DNA of 64,000 bases from Frigoribacterium endophyticum (GTDB lineage: Bacteria; Actinomycetota; Actinomycetes; Actinomycetales; Microbacteriaceae), in contig NZ_JAAOYV010000001.1 of the NCBI RefSeq assembly GCF_011759585.1, forward strand, positions 1,524,768 to 1,588,767, written 5' to 3'. Every line of letters begins with the position of its first letter. The stretch's first letter is position 1. Positions 17,381 through 25,017 of this stretch are shown here, piece after piece. A program made the position numbers and the translations under genes. The notes under the pieces were generated by a model. The model had not been told where the DNA came from, ran no database searches, and saw nothing but the letters and a program-made list of their open reading frames with translations.

Positions 17381-18375
17381 GAGACGGCTCCCTTCTGGGC
17401 CCGGTCGACGCCGAGCGACTTGCTGAGGCCGTCGGCGCTGAGGTTCAGGCCGATGACGAGGGTGGCGAGCGCCACCACGGGGGCGAGCGTGCCGAGGGGC
17501 ACGACGGTGAGGGCGGTGCGGTTCTCCTGCACCATGAGCCCCCAGTCCGGCGTCGGCGGGTTCGCGCCGAAGCCGAGGAACGACAGCGTCGAGATGAGCA
17601 GCACGATCCACGAGGCGCGCATCGCGTACTCGACGAGCACGACGTCGGTGACGTTCGGCAGGATCTCGCGGAACACGATGCTCAACGGCTTCTCGCCACG
17701 GGCGCGAGCGGCCGTGACGTAGTCCTGCGTGATGACCGTGCGGGCGGCGCCGCGCACGACGCGGGTCACGGCCGGGGCGTAGACGACGGTGACGGCGAGC
17801 ACGATCACCCAGAGCCCCGAGTCGAACACGGTCACGACGACGAGCAGCGCGAGGATCGACGGCACGCTGAGCAGCGCGTCGACGATGCGCATGACGACCT
17901 CGTCGAACCAGTTGTCGGCGTAGGCCGTGACGCAGCCGAGCACCGTGCCGATGCCGACCGCGATGGTCGTGGCGAGGAACGTCACGAGCAGGGCGTAGCG
18001 ACCGCCGTTCAGCGTGCGCGACAGGATGTCGCGCCCGTACTGGTCGGTGCCGAGCCAGTGCGACCAGCTCGCGCCGGTGAGGGCGGCGGTCGAGTCGGTG
18101 GCGACGGGGTCGTGGCCGGCGATCCAGGGCGCGAGCACCGCGAGCACGACGTGCAGCGCGATGAGGCCGAGCCCCAGGCTGAGGGCGGAGGAGGCGCGGA
18201 GGCTGCCGGTCAGGCCGGTCGCGGTGCTGCGCAGTCGCGTGCCGACCGTGCGCGGGGCGGCGGGCCGAGCGGACGACGCGGCCCGCGCCTCCTCGGTGCC
18301 TGCTCCGGTGCCGGTGCCGGTGCCGGTGCCGGTCCGGGTGCTGATGCTGCGGCCGGTGGTGTCGCGCGGGCTCAT
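17377..18375 (-). CDS. ABC transporter permease, DppC type
   Basis: 332 residues from ATG 18375 (ATGA overlap with the previous permease). A Thr/Gly-repeat N-terminus (TGTGTGTGAGT) precedes the OppC-like N-terminal membrane domain (LGTDQYGRDILSRTLNGGRYAL). The transport domain follows with the EAA loop DYVTAARARGEKPLSIVFREILPNV and FLGFGANPPTPDWGLMVQE, both hallmarks of DppC/OppC permeases. About six membrane helices are predicted. It pairs with the DppB-like permease to form the channel. Confidence 0.9.
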   Translation of the reverse strand: MSPRDTTGRSISTRTGTGTGTGTGAGTEEARAASSARPAAPRTVGTRLRSTATGLTGSLRASSALSLGLGLIALHVVLAVLAPWIAGHDPVATDSTAALTGASWSHWLGTDQYGRDILSRTLNGGRYALLVTFLATTIAVGIGTVLGCVTAYADNWFDEVVMRIVDALLSVPSILALLVVVTVFDSGLWVIVLAVTVVYAPAVTRVVRGAARTVITQDYVTAARARGEKPLSIVFREILPNVTDVVLVEYAMRASWIVLLISTLSFLGFGANPPTPDWGLMVQENRTALTVVPLGTLAPVVALATLVIGLNLSADGLSKSLGVDRAQKGAVS

Positions 18376-19448
18376 GAGCGGGCCTTCCGTCGGGTACGGA
18401 GCCTCGGGTCGAGCGCGAGGGCGATCAGGTCGGCCGCGAGGTTGCAGACGACGTAGACGAGCGCACTGACGACGGCGATGGCCTGGATGGTGGGCAGGTC
18501 GCGGGTGAAGACCGACTCGAGCATGAGCTTGCCCATGCCGGGGTAGTTGAAGACGTTCTCGACGACGACGACTCCCCCGAGGAGCCAGGCGACGTTGAGC
18601 GCGACGACGTTGAGGGTCGGCAGCATCGCGCTCGGCACGGCGTGGCGCCAGACGACCTGGCGGGTGGTGAGGCCCTTGAGCTCCGCGGTGGTGACGAACT
18701 CGGAGGCCATCACGTCGATGGTCGACGAGCGGGCAGTGCGCACGATGTAGGCGGCCATGGCGAGGGTGAGCACGATGACGGGCAGCCAGACGGCGGGCAG
18801 CAGCTCGGCGACGGTGGCGCTGTCGCCGCGCAGCACGACGGCGGGGAAGACCGGGATCGCGACGGCGAAGAGCAGCACGAGGATGGTCGCGACCATGAAC
18901 TCGGGCACGCTCATGACGATCAGGCTGATCAGCGAGATGGCGTGGTCGCTCGGGCGTCCGCGGCGCACGCCGGCGATGACGCCGAGGGTGAGCGACAGCG
19001 TGACGCCGACGAGCATCGCCGGCACGGCGATGAGCATGCTGTTGCGGAACGCGATGAGCAGGTCGGGGCCGACGGGGGCGCCGCTGACGAGCGAGACGCC
19101 GAAGTCGCCGTGGCTCGCGCCGAGCAGCCACTGGCCGTAGCGGGCCCAGACGTTCTGGTCGAGGCCGAGCGTCTCGCGGAGGGCGGCGACCGCGTCGGGG
19201 GTGGCGTCCTGGCCGAGCAGCTGCTGCGCGACGTCGCCGGGCAGGGCCTGCACCGCGAAGAAGACGAGGAAGGAGGCGAGCAGCACGGTGAGCAGGGCGG
19301 TGGCGACCCGGCGGGCGACGAGGGCGAGGGTGGCGAGGCCGGCCCCGCTGGGTCGGGCGGTGCTGTGGGGCGTGGGGGCGCCTCCTCGGCTCTCAGCGGG
19401 CGTGGCACCGGTGCCGGTCTTGTCGGTGCGGGTGTCGGAGGTGCTCAT
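18372..19448 (-). CDS. ABC transporter permease, DppB type
   Basis: 358 residues from ATG 19448, overlapping the binding-protein stop by ATGA. After a hydrophilic Thr/Gly-rich N-terminus of about 45 residues comes a DppB-like first helix and FFAVQALPGDVAQQLLGQDAT, then the transport core with the EAA loop (EFVTTAELKGLTTRQVVWRHAVPSA) and VVVVENVFNYPGMGKL. This is the partner of the DppC-type subunit in import of peptides or related small molecules; nickel and other substrates are possible within the family. Confidence 0.9.
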   Translation of the reverse strand: MSTSDTRTDKTGTGATPAESRGGAPTPHSTARPSGAGLATLALVARRVATALLTVLLASFLVFFAVQALPGDVAQQLLGQDATPDAVAALRETLGLDQNVWARYGQWLLGASHGDFGVSLVSGAPVGPDLLIAFRNSMLIAVPAMLVGVTLSLTLGVIAGVRRGRPSDHAISLISLIVMSVPEFMVATILVLLFAVAIPVFPAVVLRGDSATVAELLPAVWLPVIVLTLAMAAYIVRTARSSTIDVMASEFVTTAELKGLTTRQVVWRHAVPSAMLPTLNVVALNVAWLLGGVVVVENVFNYPGMGKLMLESVFTRDLPTIQAIAVVSALVYVVCNLAADLIALALDPRLRTRRKARS

Positions 19449-21052
19449 GCGCGGAGTCCGATCTGCAGGTAGTCGAACTCGAAGCCGAACTCGCGGTAGT
19501 TGACGACGTCGCGGCCGAGGCCGACGAGGCGGTCGCCGAACATGGGGGTCATGTCGGCGGAGTCGTCGACGATGACGCGCTGGGCGTCCTGGTAGAGCAT
19601 GCGTCGACGGTCGTCGTTCATCTCGGCGCGGGCGGAGTCGAGCAGCCCGTCGAAGGTGGGGTTCGACCAGGCGCTCTCGTTGTACGACGAGCCGGTGCGG
19701 AAGATCTGGTTGAGCAGCTGGTCGATGGGGCGTCCGGTGAACCAGTAGCTGACCATGAGCGGCTCTTGCATCCAGATCTGCGTGTAGTACGAGTCGGAGG
19801 AGGCGTTGCGCACGACGAGGTCGATGCCTGCCTGCTTGACCTGGTCGCGGTAGGCGACGGCCATCGGGGTGAAGACCGACTCGTAGCTGGAGGTGTAGAT
19901 CTCGGTGCGGAGCCCCTCGCGGCCGGCCTGCTTGAGCAGCGCCCTGGCCTTGTCGGGGTCGTAGGCGCGCTGGTCGTCGAGCCAGACCGCCTGGGTGGGA
20001 GGCACGGGGTTGTCCCAGCCGGGGCTGCCGGTCCCCTGCAGGGCCGTGTCGACGATGGCCTGGGGGTCGTAGGCGAGCTTCATGGCCTGGCGCACGAGGG
20101 GGTCGCTGAACTCGGCGGAGGTGTGGAGCATCGGGATCGTGTACCACTGCGCGTTCGCGGAGCGGGCGACGGTGGCGGTGCTGGAGGCGCTGACGACCTG
20201 GGCGGTGGCGAAGTCGAGGTTGGTCTGCGAGATGAGGTCGATCTGGCCGGCGAGGAGGGCGTTGACGCGGGCGGTGGTGTCCTGGATCGAGTAGAAGTCG
20301 ATGCCGTCGAGCACGGGCCGTCCGGCGAAGTGGTCGTCGAAGGCTTCGACGCTGCCGGTGCCGGCGGGCTCGAAGCTGGAGAGGCGGAACGGGCCGGTGC
20401 CGATGCCGGTGGTGCCGATCTCGGCGGCGCTGCCCTCGGGGATGACGTAGCACTGGTACGCGGTCAGCAGCGAGGGGAACTCGGCGTTGGCGGTGAGCAG
20501 CTCGAAGCGCAGGGTGAGCGGGTCGGGGGCGCTCATGCTGCCCGGGCCGATCATGGCGGCGAGCACCTCGCCCTGGGGCGAGGCGGTCGCGGGGTCGAGG
20601 ATGTGCTCGATCGAGTAGATGGCGTCGGCGGCGGTGAAGCGGCGGCCGTCGTGGAAGGTGACGCCCTGGCGCAGGCGGAAGGTCCAGGTGACGCCGTCGG
20701 GGGTGGCGGACCACTCCTCGGCGAGGTCGGGGACGGTGACGCCCTGCTCGTCGAGCTTGACGAGGCGGTTGTAGAGGGCGCCGAGGTACTCGTAGGCCGA
20801 GAGGGAGCTGGCGGAGTCGAGGGTCTCGGCGGCGCTCGCGGCCGGGCGTGCGATGCGGAGGCGTCCGCCGCTCTTCGCGATGCCCGTGGCGGCGGCCTCG
20901 GGGATGGTCGGGGTGCTGCGGGCCGGGGTGCACCCGGCGAGGGTGAGCAGGCCGAGCCCGGCGAGGCCGGCGGCGCCGGCGATCACGGAGCGCCGGCTGG
21001 GGCCGCGGGCGTCTCTGCTCTCGGGGTGGTGTTCGGGGACGATCGGTGTCAT
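19445..21052 (-). CDS. Peptide-type ABC transporter substrate-binding lipoprotein (SBP family 5)
   Basis: 535 residues from ATG 21052. The signal region has paired arginines (SRRSVIAGAAGLAGLG) and a lipobox LAGC, so it may be a Tat-exported lipoprotein. The family-5 features are clear: LYNRLVKLDEQGVTVPDLAEEW, WTFRLRQGVTFHDGRRFTA, and GTGPFRLSSFEPAG. It binds the ligand outside the cell and delivers it to the permeases. It is the first gene of the operon; an 8-base-arm palindrome 19 bases upstream of the start marks the control region. Confidence 0.9.
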   Translation of the reverse strand: MTPIVPEHHPESRDARGPSRRSVIAGAAGLAGLGLLTLAGCTPARSTPTIPEAAATGIAKSGGRLRIARPAASAAETLDSASSLSAYEYLGALYNRLVKLDEQGVTVPDLAEEWSATPDGVTWTFRLRQGVTFHDGRRFTAADAIYSIEHILDPATASPQGEVLAAMIGPGSMSAPDPLTLRFELLTANAEFPSLLTAYQCYVIPEGSAAEIGTTGIGTGPFRLSSFEPAGTGSVEAFDDHFAGRPVLDGIDFYSIQDTTARVNALLAGQIDLISQTNLDFATAQVVSASSTATVARSANAQWYTIPMLHTSAEFSDPLVRQAMKLAYDPQAIVDTALQGTGSPGWDNPVPPTQAVWLDDQRAYDPDKARALLKQAGREGLRTEIYTSSYESVFTPMAVAYRDQVKQAGIDLVVRNASSDSYYTQIWMQEPLMVSYWFTGRPIDQLLNQIFRTGSSYNESAWSNPTFDGLLDSARAEMNDDRRRMLYQDAQRVIVDDSADMTPMFGDRLVGLGRDVVNYREFGFEFDYLQIGLRA

Positions 21053-21070
21053 TCGGGATGGCCTTCCGTT

Positions 21071-21090
21071 TATCGTTCGGGTGAACGATA
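21071..21090. promoter_or_regulatory. Probable TetR operator of the transport operon
   Basis: Perfect 8-base arms TATCGTTC and GAACGATA are separated by 4 bases, 19 bases upstream of the start codon of the binding protein. The size and symmetry suit a TetR dimer, and the operon ends with a TetR gene. Confidence 0.7.
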
Positions 21091-21235
21091 GGGGAAGGTC
21101 GAGCCGGCGGCGAGGCCGCAAGGTCGCAGGAGGCGCGGGTCGGCTGCGCACTCTGCACCCCGCGATCCCCGCAGGCACGGGCCTCCCGCGGGCCCCGACC
21201 CCTCCCCCTCCCGCCCCCGAAGCTTCACGCAGTCG

Positions 21236-21341
21236 TTACATGCGGGCTCGACACTGCCCGAACGGCCAGGAGATCCCCGACGCCGAGCGGCACCCAGCCA
21301 AGAACGACTGGCCGCTCTGTGGCAACTGCGCCCGCATGTAA
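21236..21341. ncRNA. Candidate structured RNA closed by 12-base inverted repeats
   Basis: TTACATGCGGGC (21236-21247) and its perfect complement (21330-21341) enclose 82 bases. Inside, GAGCGG (21285-21290) pairs with CCGCTC (21312-21317), extended by CAGCCA/TGGC pairing. A strong terminator-like hairpin follows at once. On the plus strand the segment also contains a 33-codon frame from ATG 21240 to TAA 21341 (MRARHCPNGQEI...CGNCARM) without a ribosome binding site. Strand is uncertain because the ends are symmetrical. It could be a small RNA, a cis-regulatory leader, a tiny Cys-containing protein gene, or a small palindromic insertion. Confidence 0.4.
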
Positions 21342-21343
21342 AG

Positions 21344-21383
21344 GGAGGGGCGGGAGGTGATCTCGCTCACCTCCCGCCCCTCC
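21344..21383. terminator. Strong hairpin, probable terminator
   Basis: Seventeen-base arms (21344-21360 and 21367-21383, GGAGGGGCGGGAGGTGA and complement) enclose the loop TCTCGC. There is no U tract, which is usual in high-GC actinobacteria. It may end the structured segment just before it, or transcription from the DUF4234 gene at 21447. Confidence 0.7.
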
Positions 21384-21446
21384 ATCGCGGTTCTGTCGCT
21401 CATGTCATGAGGACGATTCGCCACGCATGCTCGCTAGCTCGCTCGA

Positions 21447-21794
21447 CTACACCGTCACGGGTGCGGAGGCGGCAGCTGACACCCCACGACTGGCACCGTT
21501 CATCCGGGCCTGCACGACGGTCTGGCCGATGCTGCCCAGCAGGAGGAGGAGCGCGTAGTTCCCGCCAGTCCCGAGTCCAGTAGCGACCTGGATTCCCTTG
21601 GCCAAGGACCACAGGTACCAGAACAGGCCCAGGGGGCACAGAATCCACCAGGTCGTCATGACCTTCGCGCCGCTCGCGTTCACCTCGCCACGAGTCTTGG
21701 CGTACCAGACGATGGAGTAGATACCGAAGGTGATGAGAGGAAGGAAGAAGACGGCAGCCGCGGAGCGACGCTGGAGATGAACATTGTTCGACAT
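21447..21794 (-). CDS. DUF4234 membrane protein
   Basis: 115 residues from ATG 21794. The order of features is that of DUF4234: a short polar N-terminus (SNNVHLQRRS), a first helix ending in LPLITFGIYSIVWYAKTRGEVN, then a second helix (WWILCPLGLFWYLWSLAKG) and a third (NYALLLLLGSIGQTVVQARMN). Its function is unknown. The gene is leaderless, with TACCTT 6 bases upstream. Confidence 0.75.
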   Translation of the reverse strand: MSNNVHLQRRSAAAVFFLPLITFGIYSIVWYAKTRGEVNASGAKVMTTWWILCPLGLFWYLWSLAKGIQVATGLGTGGNYALLLLLGSIGQTVVQARMNGASRGVSAAASAPVTV

Positions 21795-21800
21795 GCGCGA

Positions 21801-21806
21801 AAGGTA
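21801..21806 (-). promoter_or_regulatory. -10 box of a leaderless promoter (TACCTT)
   Basis: TACCTT on the minus strand ends 6 bases before the ATG at 21794. Confidence 0.55.
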
Positions 21807-21907
21807 CCGTCAATTCCTACTCTCCCTGGACCCCCTTTTCGGGGATCGGCAAGGCAACGGACGAGCAGTTGAGAGTCTGCGAGCACGGACCAGAACTCAA
21901 TGTCGCC

Positions 21908-22528
21908 TCATCGGTCGCACGCGACGCCGTCTCCATCTCGGTCCAGGTCGTAGACGTCGCTGCCGACGATCGTCACCGGGCCCTGGACGTAGGCCGGTCC
22001 GTTTCCACTGCCGCCCGCGCAGTCGACGTCGGAGGCCACGGGCACACACGCTCCGGAGTAGTTGGCGTCGCAACCTGATGCGGCAGGCGCAGGGGCGGCG
22101 ACGGGTGCCGGGGCGACGTAGGGAACACGTGTACCGACGCTCGTGACCTGCTGCACCGGCGCGACGACGGCGGACTGACCAACGAGGCTTCGTGACGTCT
22201 CCACGCCGTCCGTGTACGTCACGTCGTACGTGAGGACCATCGACCCGTTCTGGCCCGTGACGGTGACAGCATCCTGACCGATGTCGCGAGTCGCGTCGTC
22301 GACCGAGACGGCGTCGAACGGCACGACCTCGGTGACGTCCTCCTGCTCGATCGTGACGACGGGAGTCGGGGAGGGTGACGCCTGGACGACCGAGCCGGCC
22401 CGGGCGCTCTCAGCCTGTGCCGCATCGCCGCATCCCGTGAGCCCCAAGGCCAGCAAGAGCCCCACTGTCACAGCAGCACCCTGGACCGCGAGCTTCTCCA
22501 TAGTGGTAGTCGTGCGGCGATGCGTCAT
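21908..22528 (-). CDS. Lipoprotein with G5 and excalibur domains
   Basis: 206 residues from ATG 22528, chosen because GGGG lies about 7 bases upstream and the signal peptide follows directly. It has a lipobox (LALGLTGC), a G5-like domain (NGSMVLTYDVTYTDGVETSRSL) and a C-terminal excalibur calcium-binding segment ending DVYDLDRDGDGVACDR. The combination suggests a surface lipoprotein binding cell-wall polysaccharide and calcium. The G5 part (QSAVVAPVQQV) resembles the exported protein at 12.1-12.6 kb (SELTVVAPVAQEV). Confidence 0.8.
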   Translation of the reverse strand: MTHRRTTTTMEKLAVQGAAVTVGLLLALGLTGCGDAAQAESARAGSVVQASPSPTPVVTIEQEDVTEVVPFDAVSVDDATRDIGQDAVTVTGQNGSMVLTYDVTYTDGVETSRSLVGQSAVVAPVQQVTSVGTRVPYVAPAPVAAPAPAASGCDANYSGACVPVASDVDCAGGSGNGPAYVQGPVTIVGSDVYDLDRDGDGVACDR

Positions 22529-22878
22529 GTAGGCCCCTGACCTGAGGGACGCCACCATGACGCCCCGAGCGATCCTCACTGACGTAGAGCGGAGGAGAGA
22601 ACCCCCATTACGGGTCCGGTCACGAAGACCGTCACGTCTTCGTTCGACGGGCGCGGTGCAGCAAACACGAAGAGGGAACGGCATCCCGGCTCAGCCCTAA
22701 GTCTCGGCATCAAGCCCGAATTCGATGACCACCGAGAGCCTGTCCAGACGGCGCTGCGTCGAACACTGGTTCCCCCCTCAACTGGGTCCGTACGATCGAC
22801 CAAGCCCTCGGCGCTCGCATGTGAGCATGGTTCCGAGGCGGACCCCGACCAGGTTCACCTCGAACATGGGGGAACGAC
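22529..22878. other. Intergenic region between the G5 lipoprotein and the NERD helicase
   Basis: 350 bases without a convincing gene; short open frames lack ribosome binding sites or family features. It holds an inverted repeat ACGAAGAC/GTCTTCGT (22622-22629 and 22636-22643), which could be an operator, and a weak -10-like TACGAT near 22790. The region separates divergent genes, so both promoters should be here. Confidence 0.5.
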
Positions 22879-24993
22879 ATGGCCGCAGCAGGAGCATCCG
22901 CGCGAGAAGAAGCGCATCGTCAACAGGCTTTGGCCGAAGCGCACGAGCAAGCGGCGGCCGAAGCACGCGACGCCGCCGCCCGCTACGGCCTCGCCGGCAT
23001 CACCGAGAGCCGCGTCGCCAGCGTCCTCGCCCCGCTCGCCGCCGTCGGCTACACGCTCCTCCCCGACCGCGCCTGGCCGGGGAGCCGTCGCAGCGGCGCC
23101 CAGGTCGATCTCATCGTCGTCGGCCCGTCCGGCGTGCACATCGTCGACACGAAGGCGTGGAAGGAGGTCTCGATCCGCGGCGGCCGCATCTTCCGAGGCC
23201 AGGCCGATGTGTCCGACGACCTCGCGAACATGGCCGACCTCGCCCACAACACCGAGGCGCTCCTCGCCGAGGTGGGCCTGGCCGCGACCGAGGTGCACGC
23301 CCTCGCCGTGCTGGCGGGCCACCGAGGCATCAGGGAGACGGTCGGTCCCGTGACCGTGATCGGCGAGCACGACGCCCTCCGTCACGTCACCTCGCCCGGC
23401 GCCCGCCTCACCTCGTTGCAGGTCGACACGGTGCTCCGTCGCGTCCTCGACCACTTCCCGGTGTTGCGGACGTCCTCCGCCATCGACGTCACCGTGCCCG
23501 AGCCGGTCCTCATTCGACCGACCGATCCCGTCGACAAGGCCGAGCTCATCACCGCCGAGGAGGTCAACGCAGCCCTCCTCGACGGGGTCCTCGAGGCTCC
23601 CATCGAGACGTGGATGTCGTTCCTCGACCCGGCACAGGCCAAGCTCGCCCGCCGCAGCTTCAACGGCCCAGCGCGCATCCGCGGGTCCGCCGGCACCGGC
23701 AAGACCGTCGTCGGCCTCCACCGCGCCGCCTACCTGGCCCGCGGAGGGCAAGGCAAGGTGCTCTTCACGACTTTCGTCAAGACGCTCCCCGTCGTGCTCG
23801 AGAACCTCTTCGCCAGGATGGCTCCCGAGGTCGCGCATCAGGTCGAGTTCACGAGCATCCACAAGTTGGCGCTCGGCATCCTCAGAGAACGCGGCACGTC
23901 TGTCCGCATCGACCCGAAGGCGGCTGATGCTGCGTTCGCCGAAGCGTGGGCAGGGAGAAGCGAAGGAGGCGCTCTCGGCTCCTCGAGGATGTCCTCCGAC
24001 TACTGGCGAGACGAGATCACCTACGTCATCAAGGGCCGTGGCATCCGCACGTTCGAGCAGTACGCGGACCTGGCGCGCGTGGGACGCAGGCACCGCCTGA
24101 CGGTCGATCAGCGCAGGAGCGTCTGGTCCCTCTACGAGCGCTACGACGCGGGACTCCGTCGACGGAAGGCGATCGACTTCGCTGACGTCATCCTGATGGC
24201 GCTCTCCAGCGTCAGAACCACGCCGATCACGGGGTACGGCGCTGTCCTCGTTGATGAGGCGCAGGACCTCACCTGCGCCATGGTCGCCTTCCTCCACAGC
24301 CTGGTCGGAAACCGGCCCGATGGTCTTACCCTCATCGGCGATGGCCAGCAGACCATCTACCCCGGGGGCTACACGCTCTCCGAGGTCGGGATCTCCCTGA
24401 GCGGTCGAGGAGTCGTCCTCGACGTGAACCACCGGAACACAGCGGAGATCCTCGCCTTCGCGAACGCCGCAGTGCTCGGTGACGAGTACGCGGACATCGA
24501 GGGAACGGGCCAGACCATCGACGGTGTCGAGACCGTCGCACGTACGGGCCCAGCGCCTGTTCTCTCCAGGCACGAGACCTGGGCCGAGCACGACGCTGCA
24601 GTCGTCGAGCGAGTCCGCGATGTGATGCACCTCGTCGGCGTGAGGCGCGGCGACATCGGCGTCCTGACCGCCACGACCTGGGACGCCACCACCATGAAGG
24701 CGTCACTGGTCGCCGCCGGCATCCCCGCCATCGATCTCCTCGACTACGACGGTCAGCACACGGACGCCGTCAAGGTCGGAACAGTGAAGCGAGCCAAGGG
24801 CCTCGAGTTCAAGCAGGTCCTGGTGGCGCGAGTCAAGCCGGAGCTGCTGGAGCACGACGCGCCTGCACCCTCCTCGGAGACGGAGCGAGAACGCCGCGAG
24901 CTCGACCGGCGGGAGCTGTACGTCGCGATGACCCGGGCCCGCGACGGCCTCTGGGTCGGTACGCGCACATCAGACGTGTTCCCGAGACCGTGA
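22879..24993 (+). CDS. NERD-domain UvrD-like SF1 helicase
   Basis: 704 residues from ATG 22879, with GGGGGA 7 bases upstream. An Ala-rich coiled N-terminus leads into a NERD nuclease-related domain (residues about 60-140; AQVDLIVVGPSGVHIVDTK with the D...D..K pattern of the restriction-endonuclease fold). A superfamily 1 helicase follows: Walker A GSAGTGKT near residue 271, Walker B VLVDEAQDLT near 457, GLEFKQVLV and the final LYVAMTRARDGLWV. Proteins of this architecture are frequent in defence islands and may cut and unwind foreign DNA. It converges on the DUF2075 helicase gene with 24 bases between. Confidence 0.85.
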   Translation: MAAAGASAREEAHRQQALAEAHEQAAAEARDAAARYGLAGITESRVASVLAPLAAVGYTLLPDRAWPGSRRSGAQVDLIVVGPSGVHIVDTKAWKEVSIRGGRIFRGQADVSDDLANMADLAHNTEALLAEVGLAATEVHALAVLAGHRGIRETVGPVTVIGEHDALRHVTSPGARLTSLQVDTVLRRVLDHFPVLRTSSAIDVTVPEPVLIRPTDPVDKAELITAEEVNAALLDGVLEAPIETWMSFLDPAQAKLARRSFNGPARIRGSAGTGKTVVGLHRAAYLARGGQGKVLFTTFVKTLPVVLENLFARMAPEVAHQVEFTSIHKLALGILRERGTSVRIDPKAADAAFAEAWAGRSEGGALGSSRMSSDYWRDEITYVIKGRGIRTFEQYADLARVGRRHRLTVDQRRSVWSLYERYDAGLRRRKAIDFADVILMALSSVRTTPITGYGAVLVDEAQDLTCAMVAFLHSLVGNRPDGLTLIGDGQQTIYPGGYTLSEVGISLSGRGVVLDVNHRNTAEILAFANAAVLGDEYADIEGTGQTIDGVETVARTGPAPVLSRHETWAEHDAAVVERVRDVMHLVGVRRGDIGVLTATTWDATTMKASLVAAGIPAIDLLDYDGQHTDAVKVGTVKRAKGLEFKQVLVARVKPELLEHDAPAPSSETERERRELDRRELYVAMTRARDGLWVGTRTSDVFPRP

Positions 24994-25017
24994 GAGCAAG
25001 CGGCCTCAGTGCCTCGC

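Noticed and set aside
22855..24630. A 591-residue minus-strand frame opposite the NERD helicase
   Set aside because: Composition is that of a mirrored reading frame and it contains no recognisable domain, while the plus frame has complete helicase motifs.
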